A stretch of 64,000 bases of DNA from Marinisporobacter sp. (GCA_025210395.1 JAOARV010000067.1:303071-367070); one strand, 5' to 3'. Shown: positions 47,450-56,367, counted from the stretch's first letter. The notes: generated from the letters alone by a model not told the origin. Translations and numbers: made by a program.

Positions 47450-48319
47450 ATGCAAATAAAAGTATATACCCTCAATTCATTTGGAACTTCAAGTAATGGA
47501 GGAAATCCTGCTGGTGTTGTATTAAATGCAGATTCTTTGTCTGATGAAAATATGCAAGTCATTGCAAAAAAGGTTGGTTTTTCAGAAACTGCCTTTGTAC
47601 AAAAGTCAGATGTTGCAAACTTTAAAGTAAGATTTTTCACCCCTAGTGAAGAAGTTGATTTATGTGGACATGCTACGATCGCCTGCTTTTATGTATTAGC
47701 TAATAAAGGCATCATCAATTCTGGAAAATATAAACAAGAAACAAAGGCAGGTGTATTAGATTTAGAAGTAAAAACAGATGATACCATTTTGATGAATCAA
47801 GCTCTTCCTGTATTTTTAGAGGTTATTGATAAAAAGGAAATTGCAGATTCTTTAAATATCCCTCCAGAAGAAATTGCATCTGACTTGCCTATTCAAATCG
47901 TCTCTACTGGATTAAAGGATATTTTAATTCCTGTTAAAAATTTAGATACTTTACTTTCTATGAAACCTGATTTTAATAAAATTACAGAAATCAGCAAAAA
48001 ATATAACGTAGTAGGCTATCATGCTTTCACATTAGAGACAAAATTTGATAATACTGCTCATTGTAGAAATTTTGCACCTTTATATGATATTCTCGAAGAA
48101 TCAGCAACAGGTACATCTAACGGAGCTTTAAGCTGTTACTTATTTAAATATGGAAAGGTGTCAGAAGAAAATAAAGAGCATTTGATTTTTGAACAAGGCT
48201 ATTCCATGAATCAACCCTCTGAAATAAGGACCAGTTTATCAACAAATGATAAAAATATAATAGCAATAAAGGTTGGAGGAAATGCTTGTAATCTTCAAGA
48301 AAAAATAATTGAACTATAA
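47450..48319 (+). CDS. PhzF-family isomerase/epimerase-like protein
   Basis: 289-residue DapF-fold protein. SSNGGNPAGVVL opens the active site, VGFSETAFV holds the expected catalytic Glu, CGHATIACFYVLANKG is the second lobe's helix cap, and ESATGTSNGALSCYL closes the site. PhzF converts a dihydroanthranilate in phenazine synthesis, but no phenazine genes are nearby, so this is a general family member of unknown substrate. Start ATG follows AAAGGAGAATG. Confidence 0.9.
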   Translation: MQIKVYTLNSFGTSSNGGNPAGVVLNADSLSDENMQVIAKKVGFSETAFVQKSDVANFKVRFFTPSEEVDLCGHATIACFYVLANKGIINSGKYKQETKAGVLDLEVKTDDTILMNQALPVFLEVIDKKEIADSLNIPPEEIASDLPIQIVSTGLKDILIPVKNLDTLLSMKPDFNKITEISKKYNVVGYHAFTLETKFDNTAHCRNFAPLYDILEESATGTSNGALSCYLFKYGKVSEENKEHLIFEQGYSMNQPSEIRTSLSTNDKNIIAIKVGGNACNLQEKIIEL

Positions 48320-48356
48320 AAAATAAAACCTTTTCGTTACGAAAAGGTTTTATTTT
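48320..48356. terminator. Bidirectional terminator, 18-bp stem
   Basis: AAAATAAAACCTTTTCGT (48320-48337) and ACGAAAAGGTTTTATTTT (48339-48356) pair perfectly across the convergent phzF and permease genes; T runs on both sides. In practice the inner pairs open to form the loop. Confidence 0.88.
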
Positions 48357-48890
48357 TTACTCCATCATCTCAGCTTTTCCATAAATTTTCTCTACTTCAT
48401 CTTTAGATATCAGGATAGATAAAGTATATGCGATCAATATAATCCCTGGAATATCTACGAATAATCTTGTGAGCGCAAAAGGCACTCCTAATGCTGACAT
48501 TTCAAATAAGAACATAGGAACTTTAGTAGTTGACCAAGCACCTATAAATATGAGTATATTGCTAAATTTAACTCCTTTTTTCATAAATACTCCTGCTATT
48601 GGAAAAGCTCCATATAAAGGTCCTGCCGCTGCTGAACCTAATATAATAGCAAGGATTATTCCCTTCAGCCCTGAGCCTTCTCCCATGAATTTTACCATTA
48701 TTTCTCTTGGTACCCATATATCTAATAATCCTAAAAGTATGAATACTGGTGGAATAATCAAAATCATCTCCTTAATACTATATCCTGAAATATGCATAGC
48801 TTTTATTCCTAAATCCCTATCAAAAATCGTCATTATAAGAATAATTAGCATGGTAATCATAAAAAACTTATATCTTTTTAAAACCTTCAT
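48357..48890 (-). CDS. Permease half B (DUF318-like)
   Basis: 177 residues with about four or five membrane helices: VPREIMVKFMGEGSGLKGIILAIILGSAAAGPLYGAFPIAGVFMKKG is the repeated core of the DUF318/ArsP-like permease family, in which each half has a G-P-rich re-entrant segment. Its ATG overlaps the TGA of the upstream gene by four bases, so the two halves are made together. It may export a metalloid or organic compound. The substrate is unknown. Confidence 0.8.
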   Translation of the reverse strand: MKVLKRYKFFMITMLIILIMTIFDRDLGIKAMHISGYSIKEMILIIPPVFILLGLLDIWVPREIMVKFMGEGSGLKGIILAIILGSAAAGPLYGAFPIAGVFMKKGVKFSNILIFIGAWSTTKVPMFLFEMSALGVPFALTRLFVDIPGIILIAYTLSILISKDEVEKIYGKAEMME

Positions 48891-49372
48891 ATTCCTCCCA
48901 CTACCTTTCCAATTACATATGCAACGAAAAAAGAAAATATAAATCCAAAAACATTTCTTAATATAGTTAGTTTTTTTCCAAAATATTTGATTTCAACTGG
49001 TATAGTGATCATCCCAACCATCATTAATGCAGAAACAAATGCACCTATTTGCATATATCCTACTCCTTTTTTCAAAAGCATGGCTGCTGTTGGAAAAGCA
49101 ACAAATCCAGGTATCAATGTAATGGCTCCAACAATAGCTGATAAAAAAACACCTAGCCATCCTGATTCTTTTCCCAATAAGCTAGATATCCATTTTACAT
49201 CTAAAATAGAAAGAAGTATTCCTACTACCATAATCACCCCTAAAAATTCAGGCAATATATTTTGGAAGGATTTCCATGCTTTTTTTAATGCTTTTCTTGT
49301 TTTATCTTTATCCTTTACAAAAGATACGCCTAGCAATATAACTGTTATCATATACATACTATAATTATTCAT
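48887..49372 (-). CDS. Permease half A (DUF318-like)
   Basis: 161 residues, about four membrane helices, with the same core pattern as its partner: WISSLLGKESGWLGVFLSAIVGAITLIPGFVAFPTAAMLLKKGVGYMQIGAF. The pair corresponds to the two internal halves of a full-length DUF318-type permease, split into separate genes joined by an ATGA overlap. A cysteine for metal binding is not conserved, so arsenic export is not indicated. Confidence 0.8.
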   Translation of the reverse strand: MNNYSMYMITVILLGVSFVKDKDKTRKALKKAWKSFQNILPEFLGVIMVVGILLSILDVKWISSLLGKESGWLGVFLSAIVGAITLIPGFVAFPTAAMLLKKGVGYMQIGAFVSALMMVGMITIPVEIKYFGKKLTILRNVFGFIFSFFVAYVIGKVVGGI

Positions 49373-49965
49373 CTAGATCCCAACCTCACTAAAAATTTCT
49401 ATGAACCAGCAAAAATTCAATTCCATCAATTCATCGAGTAACTGCACCACCATTGACCTATACTATCTTTTCAATTTGACGCACCCCCCTCTAATTCCTC
49501 CATAACTGCTCAAATTCCTTAATAAAAACTTATTTTATCATTTTGGGGAGGTATTTACTAACATTGCAATCCCCATTCTTCCTCTGAAAATGTTAAATCT
49601 TCAATATAATATTTCAATTCCTCTCATGTTTACAAGTACATTATTTCAGCCCCTTTAATGGATCATTTATAAAATACATCCATATAATTTTTACTTACAC
49701 AATCCAGTAGAGATCATCAAGATTATCGTATACAGATTATTCATCTTTTGAGATATCTATGGAAAAAATGTATATTATTTCAAATTCATTGAATATTGAA
49801 TAAATTCCTCTTGCTTTGTACATAAAATAATCATATAATAGCTATTATGTAACTTATACTATTTAAAAGTCTAAAAATGATTATCCCAGTACATAAAAAA
49901 TATTCAATTTGCTATTATTCTTTAATTGTTAAATAAAAAAGCTTACACTATTAGGAGGAATATTT
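49373..49965. other. Gene-free region upstream of the OFA transporter
   Basis: 593 AT-rich bases. A minus-strand stretch near 49549-49640 reads EELKYYIEDLTFSEEEWG before a stop, which may be a coding relic, but I could not match it to a family. No IS ends, tRNA or clear hairpins were seen. The right end holds the ribosome site AGGAGGAATATTT of the next gene. Confidence 0.45.
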
Positions 49966-51159
49966 ATGATTAAAAAAACAACCAATCGTTGGTTTGTTGT
50001 ATTTGGTGCTGTATTATTACAAATGTGTATAGGTGCTATTTATACATGGAGCTTGTTTAATCAACCACTTATGGATACATTCGGTTGGAAAAAAAGCCAA
50101 GTAGTTCTTACTTATTCAATCGCGGTTTTTGTTTTTGCTTTCTCAACTATTTTTTCTGGTAGGCTACAAGACAAAATCGGTCCAAGAAAAATTGCTACTA
50201 TTGGTGCTATTCTTTATGGTGGAGGATTAATGTTAACTTCTACAGCTACATCTCTTACCCAATTATATATTTATTATGGTATTGTAGCTGGCACTGGAGT
50301 TGGGTTTGCTTATGTTTGTCCCTTATCTACTTGCGTTAAATGGTTTCCTGAGAAAAAAGGATTTATTACAGGTATAGCAGTTGGTGCTTTTGGACTCGGA
50401 AGCTTAGTTTTCAAATCTGTCATCCAACATTTTTTAACTACCAGTGGCGTTTCTTCAACATTCTTTTATTTAGGGCTCATCTATGTTATTTTAGGTGTCA
50501 TTGGGTCTCAATTCTTAATCCTTCCACCTGCTGGATATGCATCAGATTCTAAAGAATCTAATGCTACCAAAGAAAATATCTTTACCCCTTTAGAAATGAT
50601 CAAAACGAAATCCTTCTATTTTGTTTGGGTCATGTATTTATTTGGATGTATGAGTGGACTTTTAGTTATCGGACTTGCTAAAGATATTGGGGTGCAATTA
50701 GCTGGATTAGAAGCTTCTGTCGCTGCAAATGCAGTTGCTATGATTGCTCTATTCAATGCTAGCGGAAGACTTATATGGGGCATACTTTCAGATAAATTAG
50801 GTAGAATAAAAGTCGTAACAATGATGTTTGTAATTACTGCTCTCTCTATGATTACAATGAGTGTAGTTCCTTTAAATTATGTTACTTTCTTCGCCTCTTT
50901 AGCCGGTATTGCTTTCTGTTTTGGAGGATTCTTAGCAGTATTTCCAACAATAACAGGAGAATTCTTTGGTATTAAAAATTTAGGTGCAAATTACGGAGTT
51001 GTCTATCAAGCCTATGGATTTGCTGCATTAATAGGCCCTATAATCGTTGCAAACGCTGGTGGTTTAAAGCCTACCTTTTTGATAGCCGCTGTACTTTCTT
51101 TAGTCGGTGCTATTTTAACTTTCATCGTAAAACCACCTACAATAAATGATCCATATTAA
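49966..51159 (+). CDS. OFA-family MFS transporter (oxalate/formate antiporter type)
   Basis: 397 residues with 12 membrane helices. It opens RWFVVFGAVLLQMCIGAIYTWSLFNQPLMD, followed by the MFS loop SGRLQDKIGPRKIA and, in the second half, SGRLIWGILSDKLGRIKV. The GAIYTWS and WFPEKKGFITGIAVGAFGLGSLVF blocks are typical of the OFA group. Family members exchange small carboxylates. The acyl-CoA synthetase gene next door suggests that the imported acid is activated with CoA, but no oxalyl-CoA decarboxylase or formyl-CoA transferase is present. Confidence 0.9.
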   Translation: MIKKTTNRWFVVFGAVLLQMCIGAIYTWSLFNQPLMDTFGWKKSQVVLTYSIAVFVFAFSTIFSGRLQDKIGPRKIATIGAILYGGGLMLTSTATSLTQLYIYYGIVAGTGVGFAYVCPLSTCVKWFPEKKGFITGIAVGAFGLGSLVFKSVIQHFLTTSGVSSTFFYLGLIYVILGVIGSQFLILPPAGYASDSKESNATKENIFTPLEMIKTKSFYFVWVMYLFGCMSGLLVIGLAKDIGVQLAGLEASVAANAVAMIALFNASGRLIWGILSDKLGRIKVVTMMFVITALSMITMSVVPLNYVTFFASLAGIAFCFGGFLAVFPTITGEFFGIKNLGANYGVVYQAYGFAALIGPIIVANAGGLKPTFLIAAVLSLVGAILTFIVKPPTINDPY

Positions 51160-51274
51160 AAAAGGATCTATCTGTAAAGAGCATCTTACATTTCCTTTAT
51201 TTCAATTTATTATTCCTGCAAAATATGATACAATTAATAGCAAGTACTAATAACACATATAAAAAGGAGATCTT

Positions 51275-52714
51275 ATGTTTTTTCATGAAATAATTAATCA
51301 ATCCACACCAACAAACACAGCTATAAAATCAAATGGGGAAATAATTACTTATAGTATGCTCAACGAATACATAGAAAGATATCGTAGCTATTTTAACAAA
51401 ATTGGTATAAAACCTGGAGATTATGTAGGACTATTCTATAACAATAGCCCTGAATTTATCTACTCTTACTTTGCAGTGAGCAAGATGGGTGCTATAATCG
51501 TTCCATTCAATCGAATGTTAACTTCTAATGAGATTGAATATATTGCTAATGATACAAATATGAAGCATATTATTACTATGGCAACTATAGACATTTCTAC
51601 TAAGTATACACAGATTGTATTGCCTGCTGTCATTTCTGAAATTATGAAAACTAAAATAATAGAGCTAGATCAAATTGATCGTTCAGAGGATGATGTGAAT
51701 ACTATCATCTATACTTCTGGAACAACTGGAAAACCAAAAGGTGCAATGCTCACCCACAAGAATCTTATTAGCAACGCTAAGAGTATCATTGAGTACTTTT
51801 CTCTAAATCAAAAAGATATTCATCTATGCGTACTTCCAATGTTTCATAGCTTTGCATGGACTGTAAATGTAGCTGCTGCCCTACATTCTGGTGCCTGCAT
51901 CCTTATTAAAGATTCTTTTACGCCAAAAAATATCATCAATGATATTAACAATGAAAAGGTTACTATCGTGACTGGTGTTCCAGCCATGTTTTCCTATTAC
52001 TTGTCATTAGGAATAGAATCCGACTTTGCCTCTGTTAGACTCTTTATATCTGGTGGGGATTCTCTTCCCGTTGAAGTGCTTAAGAGCTTTGAATATAAAT
52101 TTGATAAGAAAATATACGAAGGCTATGGTCTTTCAGAAACATCACCCGTTGTAGCCGTAAATCCACCGAATGCAATCCGACCAGGTTCAGTAGGACTTCC
52201 TGTTCCAAATGTGAACGTTAAGATTGTAGATAACAATGGAAAAACCCTAAACGCAAAAGAAGTAGGTGAAATTCTAGTAAAGGGTCCTAATGTAATGAAA
52301 GGCTATAGGAATCTACCTGAAGAAACAAGAAAAACAATTGTAGATGGATGGCTTCATACAGGTGATATAGGCTATATGGATGAAGATGGTTATATCTATA
52401 TAGTTGATAGAATCAAGGACATAATAATTGTAGGTGGCATGAATGTTTACCCTAGAGAAATTGAAGAGCTCCTCTATCAATATGATGGGATCCTTGAAGC
52501 TGCAGCCGTAGGCGTACAAGATGATAAAAGGGGAGAAATCCCAATGGCATATATTGTAGTAAAAAACAAAGAAACATTTAACTTAAATGGTCTTAAAATA
52601 TTCCTTCGAGATAATTTGGCTAAATTCAAAAGACCAAAGAAGATTGTACTAATGGATCAGCTTCCAAAGAACGCAACAGGAAAAATCATGAAAAGAAAAC
52701 TACAAGCTAATTAG
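51275..52714 (+). CDS. AMP-forming acyl-CoA synthetase (ANL superfamily)
   Basis: 479 residues. Phosphate loop TIIYTSGTTGKPKGAMLTH, then GYGLSETSPVVAVNPP, the hinge GWLHTGDIGYMDEDGYIYIVDRIKDIIIVGG and the catalytic Lys in PKNATGKIMKRKL are intact. It activates a carboxylate as an adenylate and then transfers it to CoA. It is somewhat shorter than long-chain FadD (about 510-560). Placed 115 bases after the OFA transporter on the same strand, it may process the transporter's substrate. ATG follows AAAAGGAG. Confidence 0.9.
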   Translation: MFFHEIINQSTPTNTAIKSNGEIITYSMLNEYIERYRSYFNKIGIKPGDYVGLFYNNSPEFIYSYFAVSKMGAIIVPFNRMLTSNEIEYIANDTNMKHIITMATIDISTKYTQIVLPAVISEIMKTKIIELDQIDRSEDDVNTIIYTSGTTGKPKGAMLTHKNLISNAKSIIEYFSLNQKDIHLCVLPMFHSFAWTVNVAAALHSGACILIKDSFTPKNIINDINNEKVTIVTGVPAMFSYYLSLGIESDFASVRLFISGGDSLPVEVLKSFEYKFDKKIYEGYGLSETSPVVAVNPPNAIRPGSVGLPVPNVNVKIVDNNGKTLNAKEVGEILVKGPNVMKGYRNLPEETRKTIVDGWLHTGDIGYMDEDGYIYIVDRIKDIIIVGGMNVYPREIEELLYQYDGILEAAAVGVQDDKRGEIPMAYIVVKNKETFNLNGLKIFLRDNLAKFKRPKKIVLMDQLPKNATGKIMKRKLQAN

Positions 52715-52835
52715 TTATTTAATTTAATAATCAAAAACCCTATAATAGTAGGGTGCTCTAGTAGTATCACCGTAATAAAACAGGTATGCTATTTCACTCA
52801 CTGTAATATCCATTTCAAAAGCTACATAAATACAC

Positions 52836-52889
52836 ACAGCTACTGCATAAAAGAAACCCTTAATAAAGGGTATTTTATGCAGTAGCTGT
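52836..52889. terminator. Very long intrinsic hairpin, bidirectional
   Basis: ACAGCTACTGCATAAAA and TTTTATGCAGTAGCTGT pair, continued inward by AAACCCTT and AAGGGT, about 25 bp in all, followed on plus by TTTTTT. It separates the convergent acyl-CoA synthetase and spermidine-synthase-like genes. Confidence 0.8.
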
Positions 52890-52892
52890 TTT

Positions 52893-54410
52893 TTAGAATC
52901 GCTCTTCTGCTTTTTGGTAGTATCTAAGCAATATAGGGCGAGAGATGCAGTTTGGTTCGATTTTTTCCATATCTACCTTTTCATCTTTTGCAAAGGCAAA
53001 CATTGCTAAAATATTTTCTTTTTGAAGAAATTGTGTAGGGACATTTAATGTAATGTTATTGATGTCAAAACTTTCTTTAGATGCTAGTTGAAATCCCCAC
53101 TCTCCAAAAGATGGCACTTGAATGTGATATGGTTTCACCTGAAAGTTTTCTCTCTGAATAGTTTTATTTACACACCAGAAGGCTTCTTTCGCATAGTAGG
53201 GGCTGGTAGATTGTACCACCATCAAACCTTTAGACTTCAGGTGATTTCCAATCAAGCGATAAAACGTATTTGTATACAGATTATTTAAGGATTCATTATT
53301 TGGATCTGGCAAATCGACAATAACCACATCGTATTTACTTTTACTATTTTCAAGATATTTATATGCATCTTCAAAATGCAGTGCAACTTTTTCATTACTT
53401 AAAGCTCCTTGATTGATCCCTACAACCAGCGAATTCTCTTTACATAAGTTCACCATATCTCTATCAATATCTACTAAATCAATCTTCTTTACTTGAGAAT
53501 ACTTTAATAGTTCCCTTACTGCTAGTCCATCACCGCCACCTAAAATTAATATATTTTCTTTTTGGTGAGCTAAGCTCATAATAGGATGGATCAGCGCTTC
53601 ATGATATCTATATTCGTCCATAGAGCTAAATTGAATATTTCCATCTAAAAATAAGCGTAAATCATCTCTATGTTTGGTAAGAACGATTTTCTGATAGGGG
53701 GTTTGCTTCGAATAAACAATTTGATCTCTATACAAGCTTTGTTCTATTTGGTCAGCTGAATATTGTCCTGTCATAAATCCACCTGCTAGTACTACCGTAC
53801 ATATCCAAAACAACAAGAAAAAATGTTTTTTCTTTTCTAGAAAATCACCATAATATCGAATCATAATTCCTGCTACCAGCACATTAATAACACCAATCAA
53901 AAAACTTGTACGAATAAAACCTAGGTGGGGAAACAAAAGAAGGGGAAATAACACTGAACCTAATAATCCCCCTAAATAATCAAAACTGAGTACGTTAGCA
54001 AGGGTCACACGCAAATCTTGATTATAATCTTCAACAATACGGGTAAGGAGTGGTATTTCTAGTCCCACCAAAATTCCAATAATAATGATCACTACATACA
54101 TGACAAAAACATAAATATTTGTATATGCATAAGCTGCAAATAGCAAAATGCCTGAAATTCCTCCGATCATTCCAATACCCAATTCAATTCCTGCAAATGT
54201 ATCAAACAAGTGATTTTTGCAGAACCTAGATAAATAAGATCCAAGTCCCATAGCACTCATATAAAGTCCAATAGTTATGGAAAATTGCATAATACTATTT
54301 CCTAATAAATATGTGCTGATTCCTGCAATAATCAGTTCATATACAATACTACAAATACTGATCATAAATATGGATAAGATCAGCGGTTTTACTTTTAATC
54401 TTTGAGTCAT
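52893..54410 (-). CDS. Membrane-anchored spermidine-synthase-like protein
   Basis: 505 residues. About seven membrane helices (1-220; GLYMSAMGLGSYLSRF and GLEIPLLTRIVEDY are typical) precede a polyamine aminopropyltransferase domain with ILILGGGDGLAVRELLKYSQVKKIDLVDIDRDMV and the catalytic Asp region VVIVDLPDPNNESLNNLYT. The enzyme domain would transfer aminopropyl from decarboxylated SAM to an amine, here at the membrane. It ends a DUF4247-DUF350-DUF350 operon with a one-base start/stop overlap. The acceptor may be lipid or surface material rather than free putrescine (inference). Confidence 0.9.
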   Translation of the reverse strand: MTQRLKVKPLILSIFMISICSIVYELIIAGISTYLLGNSIMQFSITIGLYMSAMGLGSYLSRFCKNHLFDTFAGIELGIGMIGGISGILLFAAYAYTNIYVFVMYVVIIIIGILVGLEIPLLTRIVEDYNQDLRVTLANVLSFDYLGGLLGSVLFPLLLFPHLGFIRTSFLIGVINVLVAGIMIRYYGDFLEKKKHFFLLFWICTVVLAGGFMTGQYSADQIEQSLYRDQIVYSKQTPYQKIVLTKHRDDLRLFLDGNIQFSSMDEYRYHEALIHPIMSLAHQKENILILGGGDGLAVRELLKYSQVKKIDLVDIDRDMVNLCKENSLVVGINQGALSNEKVALHFEDAYKYLENSKSKYDVVIVDLPDPNNESLNNLYTNTFYRLIGNHLKSKGLMVVQSTSPYYAKEAFWCVNKTIQRENFQVKPYHIQVPSFGEWGFQLASKESFDINNITLNVPTQFLQKENILAMFAFAKDEKVDMEKIEPNCISRPILLRYYQKAEERF

Positions 54411-54616
54411 TATATGATCACACCACTAACCACAATTGCAACGGCAATAAAGATTCCTGCAACTGCAAGCCCTGCTCCCATATTATGATTATCAATCTCT
54501 TTATTTAAATCAAACGGTGTAATCAAATCGAATATTTTATATCCAATGGCACAAAATGCCATACCTATCACAAAATACATGACTGTAGATTGAATTCCTT
54601 CCATCAATTGATTCAT
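54410..54616 (-). CDS. DUF350 membrane protein (second copy)
   Basis: 68 residues, two membrane helices. VMYFVIGMAFCAIGYKIFDLITPFDLNKEI followed by an invariant-type GAGLAVAGIFIAVAIVVSG matches one DUF350 repeat; many DUF350 proteins carry two repeats in one chain, whereas here each is a separate gene. ATG 54616 is preferred because AGGGAGA lies 7 bases upstream. Its stop codon overlaps the ATG of the spermidine-synthase-like gene by one base. Confidence 0.85.
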   Translation of the reverse strand: MNQLMEGIQSTVMYFVIGMAFCAIGYKIFDLITPFDLNKEIDNHNMGAGLAVAGIFIAVAIVVSGVII

Positions 54617-54645
54617 CATCAACTCTCCCTTCTCTTTAGGTTCTT

Positions 54646-54846
54646 CTAAATAATGGCTGCTTTAATGATAATAGCTGTTGCAATAAAAATCCCAGCAATA
54701 ACTGCACCTATGGCAGGATTTTTTTCTTTGATTTCTTCTGCAAAATTATAGGGTGTGATCCAATCAAAAAATTTATATCCACTAAACATTAACACTAAAC
54801 TCAATACACTATAAATCATTACATCTAGCAACTGTGTCCAATCCAT
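54646..54846 (-). CDS. DUF350 membrane protein (first copy)
   Basis: 66 residues, two membrane helices: VMIYSVLSLVLMFSGYKFFDWITPYNFAEEIKEKNPAIGAVIAGIFIATAIIIKAA. Same family as the next gene, with matching spacing of the TP-(F/N) and A--AGIFIA motifs. The two probably form a hetero-oligomer in the membrane with the aminopropyltransferase. ATG has AGGGAGGAA upstream. Confidence 0.85.
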   Translation of the reverse strand: MDWTQLLDVMIYSVLSLVLMFSGYKFFDWITPYNFAEEIKEKNPAIGAVIAGIFIATAIIIKAAII

Positions 54847-54860
54847 CTAAATTCCTCCCT

Positions 54861-55553
54861 CTATTTCCCAAAACTTGTTCCACCGCCAATAGAACTCCTG
54901 GTTCCTACGGAACTTCTTCTAGCACTAACTCCACTATCATTAGTACTCTTTGTAGTTTGGTTTGTACTTGATTTTTTTGTTGTTGGCTTCTTTGTGTTGA
55001 TTGTATTTGTCTCACTTGGTATAGTTGTCTTTGTATTCCTTGCTGTGCTCAGCTGATAATTTTCATACTCATAATAACTTCGTCCACCATATCTATGTGT
55101 ATCTCTTGTTAACCCTTTGATGAAATAGTAATCTCTAAAAAAATTCCATGCGCCATAATTTCTTGATCTGTATAATCTACTGCTACCATGGTATGCATAC
55201 TGTCTTGCAGAAGCCTGCACATACGTTTTATTCTCTTCACCCGCATAAATAAAAACATATTGATCTTCATACATGAAGGATACATACTCCTCATTATTTA
55301 AGTCACTGTACTCCTCTGGATTTGTGTTTTCTGCTAAATAAGAAGCAGCTTCTAAAACCGTCATATCCGTCTTGTATACATCCGCTTTTTCTGAATGTTC
55401 TCGGATACCTGTTAGTGAAGTCTCATATGTAAAATAAGGATCTTCACTCAAAAATGTTTGTACATTAATAGCATCACTTATTCCTCCCCATAATACTACA
55501 ATAACAACGATACCTAATACCATCCACAGTAATAATTTTTTAATACCATCCAC
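54861..55553 (-). CDS. DUF4247-family membrane-anchored protein
   Basis: About 230 residues: one N-terminal membrane helix (about 6-24), an extracytoplasmic DUF4247-type domain (EEYVSFMYEDQYVFIYAG, YGAWNFFRDYYFIKGLTRDTHRYGG), and a low-complexity Ser/Thr/Lys/Gly tail ending RSSIGGGTSFGK. Its genes are known to travel with DUF350 and spermidine-synthase-like genes. The start is unusual: GTG 55553 touches AGGAGG (55553-55558), while ATT 55544 has ideal 8-base spacing. The nearest ATG is 55523. Confidence 0.8.
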   Translation of the reverse strand: MDGIKKLLLWMVLGIVVIVVLWGGISDAINVQTFLSEDPYFTYETSLTGIREHSEKADVYKTDMTVLEAASYLAENTNPEEYSDLNNEEYVSFMYEDQYVFIYAGEENKTYVQASARQYAYHGSSRLYRSRNYGAWNFFRDYYFIKGLTRDTHRYGGRSYYEYENYQLSTARNTKTTIPSETNTINTKKPTTKKSSTNQTTKSTNDSGVSARRSSVGTRSSIGGGTSFGK

Positions 55554-55688
55554 CTCCTTTACTGATGGATTCCTAAGGAATCTCTATGAAAATACCCATT
55601 CTATTTTTTCCTCCTTTTCAAAATTATATATATTCTACCATTTTTTAGAATAAAATGAAAGAGCGTGATGATCCCTAGTGTATCTGCC

Positions 55689-55745
55689 GTTTGTGTTCAC
55701 TTGCTTCATCAAGCTTTTGACGAGAAATACCCTTTTCTATTGGGT
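55689..55745 (+). pseudogene. Fragment of the GNAT-DTW gene 5' end
   Basis: The plus strand reads VCVHLLHQAFDEKYPFLLG, matching the start of the gene at 57295 (DCVHLLNQAFEEKY, then a deleted segment, then the equivalent of NTLFYG). About 19 codons remain, with an internal deletion of roughly 50 bases relative to the intact gene. It is a duplication relic about 1.6 kb upstream of its parent. Confidence 0.65.
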
Positions 55746-55827
55746 GCAATTAAAGCTGCTAATGTAATAATCAATTTTTACCCACATCAGATCAATACGT
55801 GTAAGATTTCCATAGTTGAATAGCTGT

Positions 55828-56262
55828 TTACTCTAAATCAAAGTTGTTATTCATTTTCTTTAACAGTTTAAGCAATATGCCTTTTTCTTCTTTAGAAAAA
55901 TTTTTATATGCTGTTAAATACACTTTTTTAGAAATATCATTGAATTTACCTTCTATTTCTTTACCTTTTTCAGTAAGTATTATGTAAGTTACTCTTCTAT
56001 CTCCTTGAGATCTTTCCCTCTCTACATATCCTAATTTTAATAACTTATTGACTAATGCCGTAATAGTAGACTTGTCTTTTCCTATTATTTTCCCTATTTC
56101 CTTCATACTTAATTTCCCATCATTATCATACAACACTGTGAGTATATTTCCATATGAAGGCACTAAGTCATCCAATTCTTTTTCTTTCAGTTCTTTTTGG
56201 ATGAATTCAGTCATTTTTTTCTTAGTTTTACTTATAAAATATACTATATATTTATCATTCAT
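55828..56262 (-). CDS. MarR-family transcriptional regulator
   Basis: 144 residues, complete winged-helix fold: helix-turn-helix LSMKEIGKIIGKDKSTITALVNKLLKLGYVERERSQGDRRVTYIILTEKG with the DRR wing, and long terminal helices for dimerisation. It is divergent from a promoter that carries two palindromes (56344-56367 and 56380-56397), which are the likely operators. The only gene read from that promoter codes for a 43-residue peptide. The ligand is unknown. Confidence 0.93.
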   Translation of the reverse strand: MNDKYIVYFISKTKKKMTEFIQKELKEKELDDLVPSYGNILTVLYDNDGKLSMKEIGKIIGKDKSTITALVNKLLKLGYVERERSQGDRRVTYIILTEKGKEIEGKFNDISKKVYLTAYKNFSKEEKGILLKLLKKMNNNFDLE

Positions 56263-56305
56263 AATCAGACTCCTGTTCTCATGTATAATTTAAACCATTT
56301 ATTTA

Positions 56306-56334
56306 ATTATAATATTGTATAAACTATAAATCAA
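56306..56334 (-). promoter_or_regulatory. Promoter of the marR-type gene
   Basis: On minus: TTGATT (56334-56329), 17 bases, TATAAT (56311-56306), about 45 bases before the MarR start. It lies within 40 bases of the palindromes on the divergent promoter, so autoregulation is plausible. Confidence 0.65.
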
Positions 56335-56343
56335 TTTATAATA

Positions 56344-56367
56344 ATATAGTTTGACATCAAACTATAT
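56344..56367. promoter_or_regulatory. Palindromic operator 1
   Basis: ATATAGTTTG-ACAT-CAAACTATAT, perfect 10-base arms. It covers the -35 box TTGACA of the plus-strand promoter, so a bound MarR dimer would block RNA polymerase. Confidence 0.75.

Noticed and set aside
47450..48319. Phenazine biosynthesis cluster
   Set aside because: PhzF-like proteins are widespread outside phenazine producers and no other phz gene is present.
49549..49640. Possible coding relic on minus (EELKYYIEDLTFSEEEWG)
   Set aside because: Too short and without a recognised family; reported only in the gap note.
49966..52714. Oxalate degradation operon
   Set aside because: An OFA transporter and an acyl-CoA synthetase are present, but formyl-CoA transferase and oxalyl-CoA decarboxylase are not.
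52737..52754. Short hairpin ACCCTA/TAGGGT after the acyl-CoA synthetase gene
   Set aside because: Only six pairs and no T run; the long hairpin at 52836-52889 is the better terminator.
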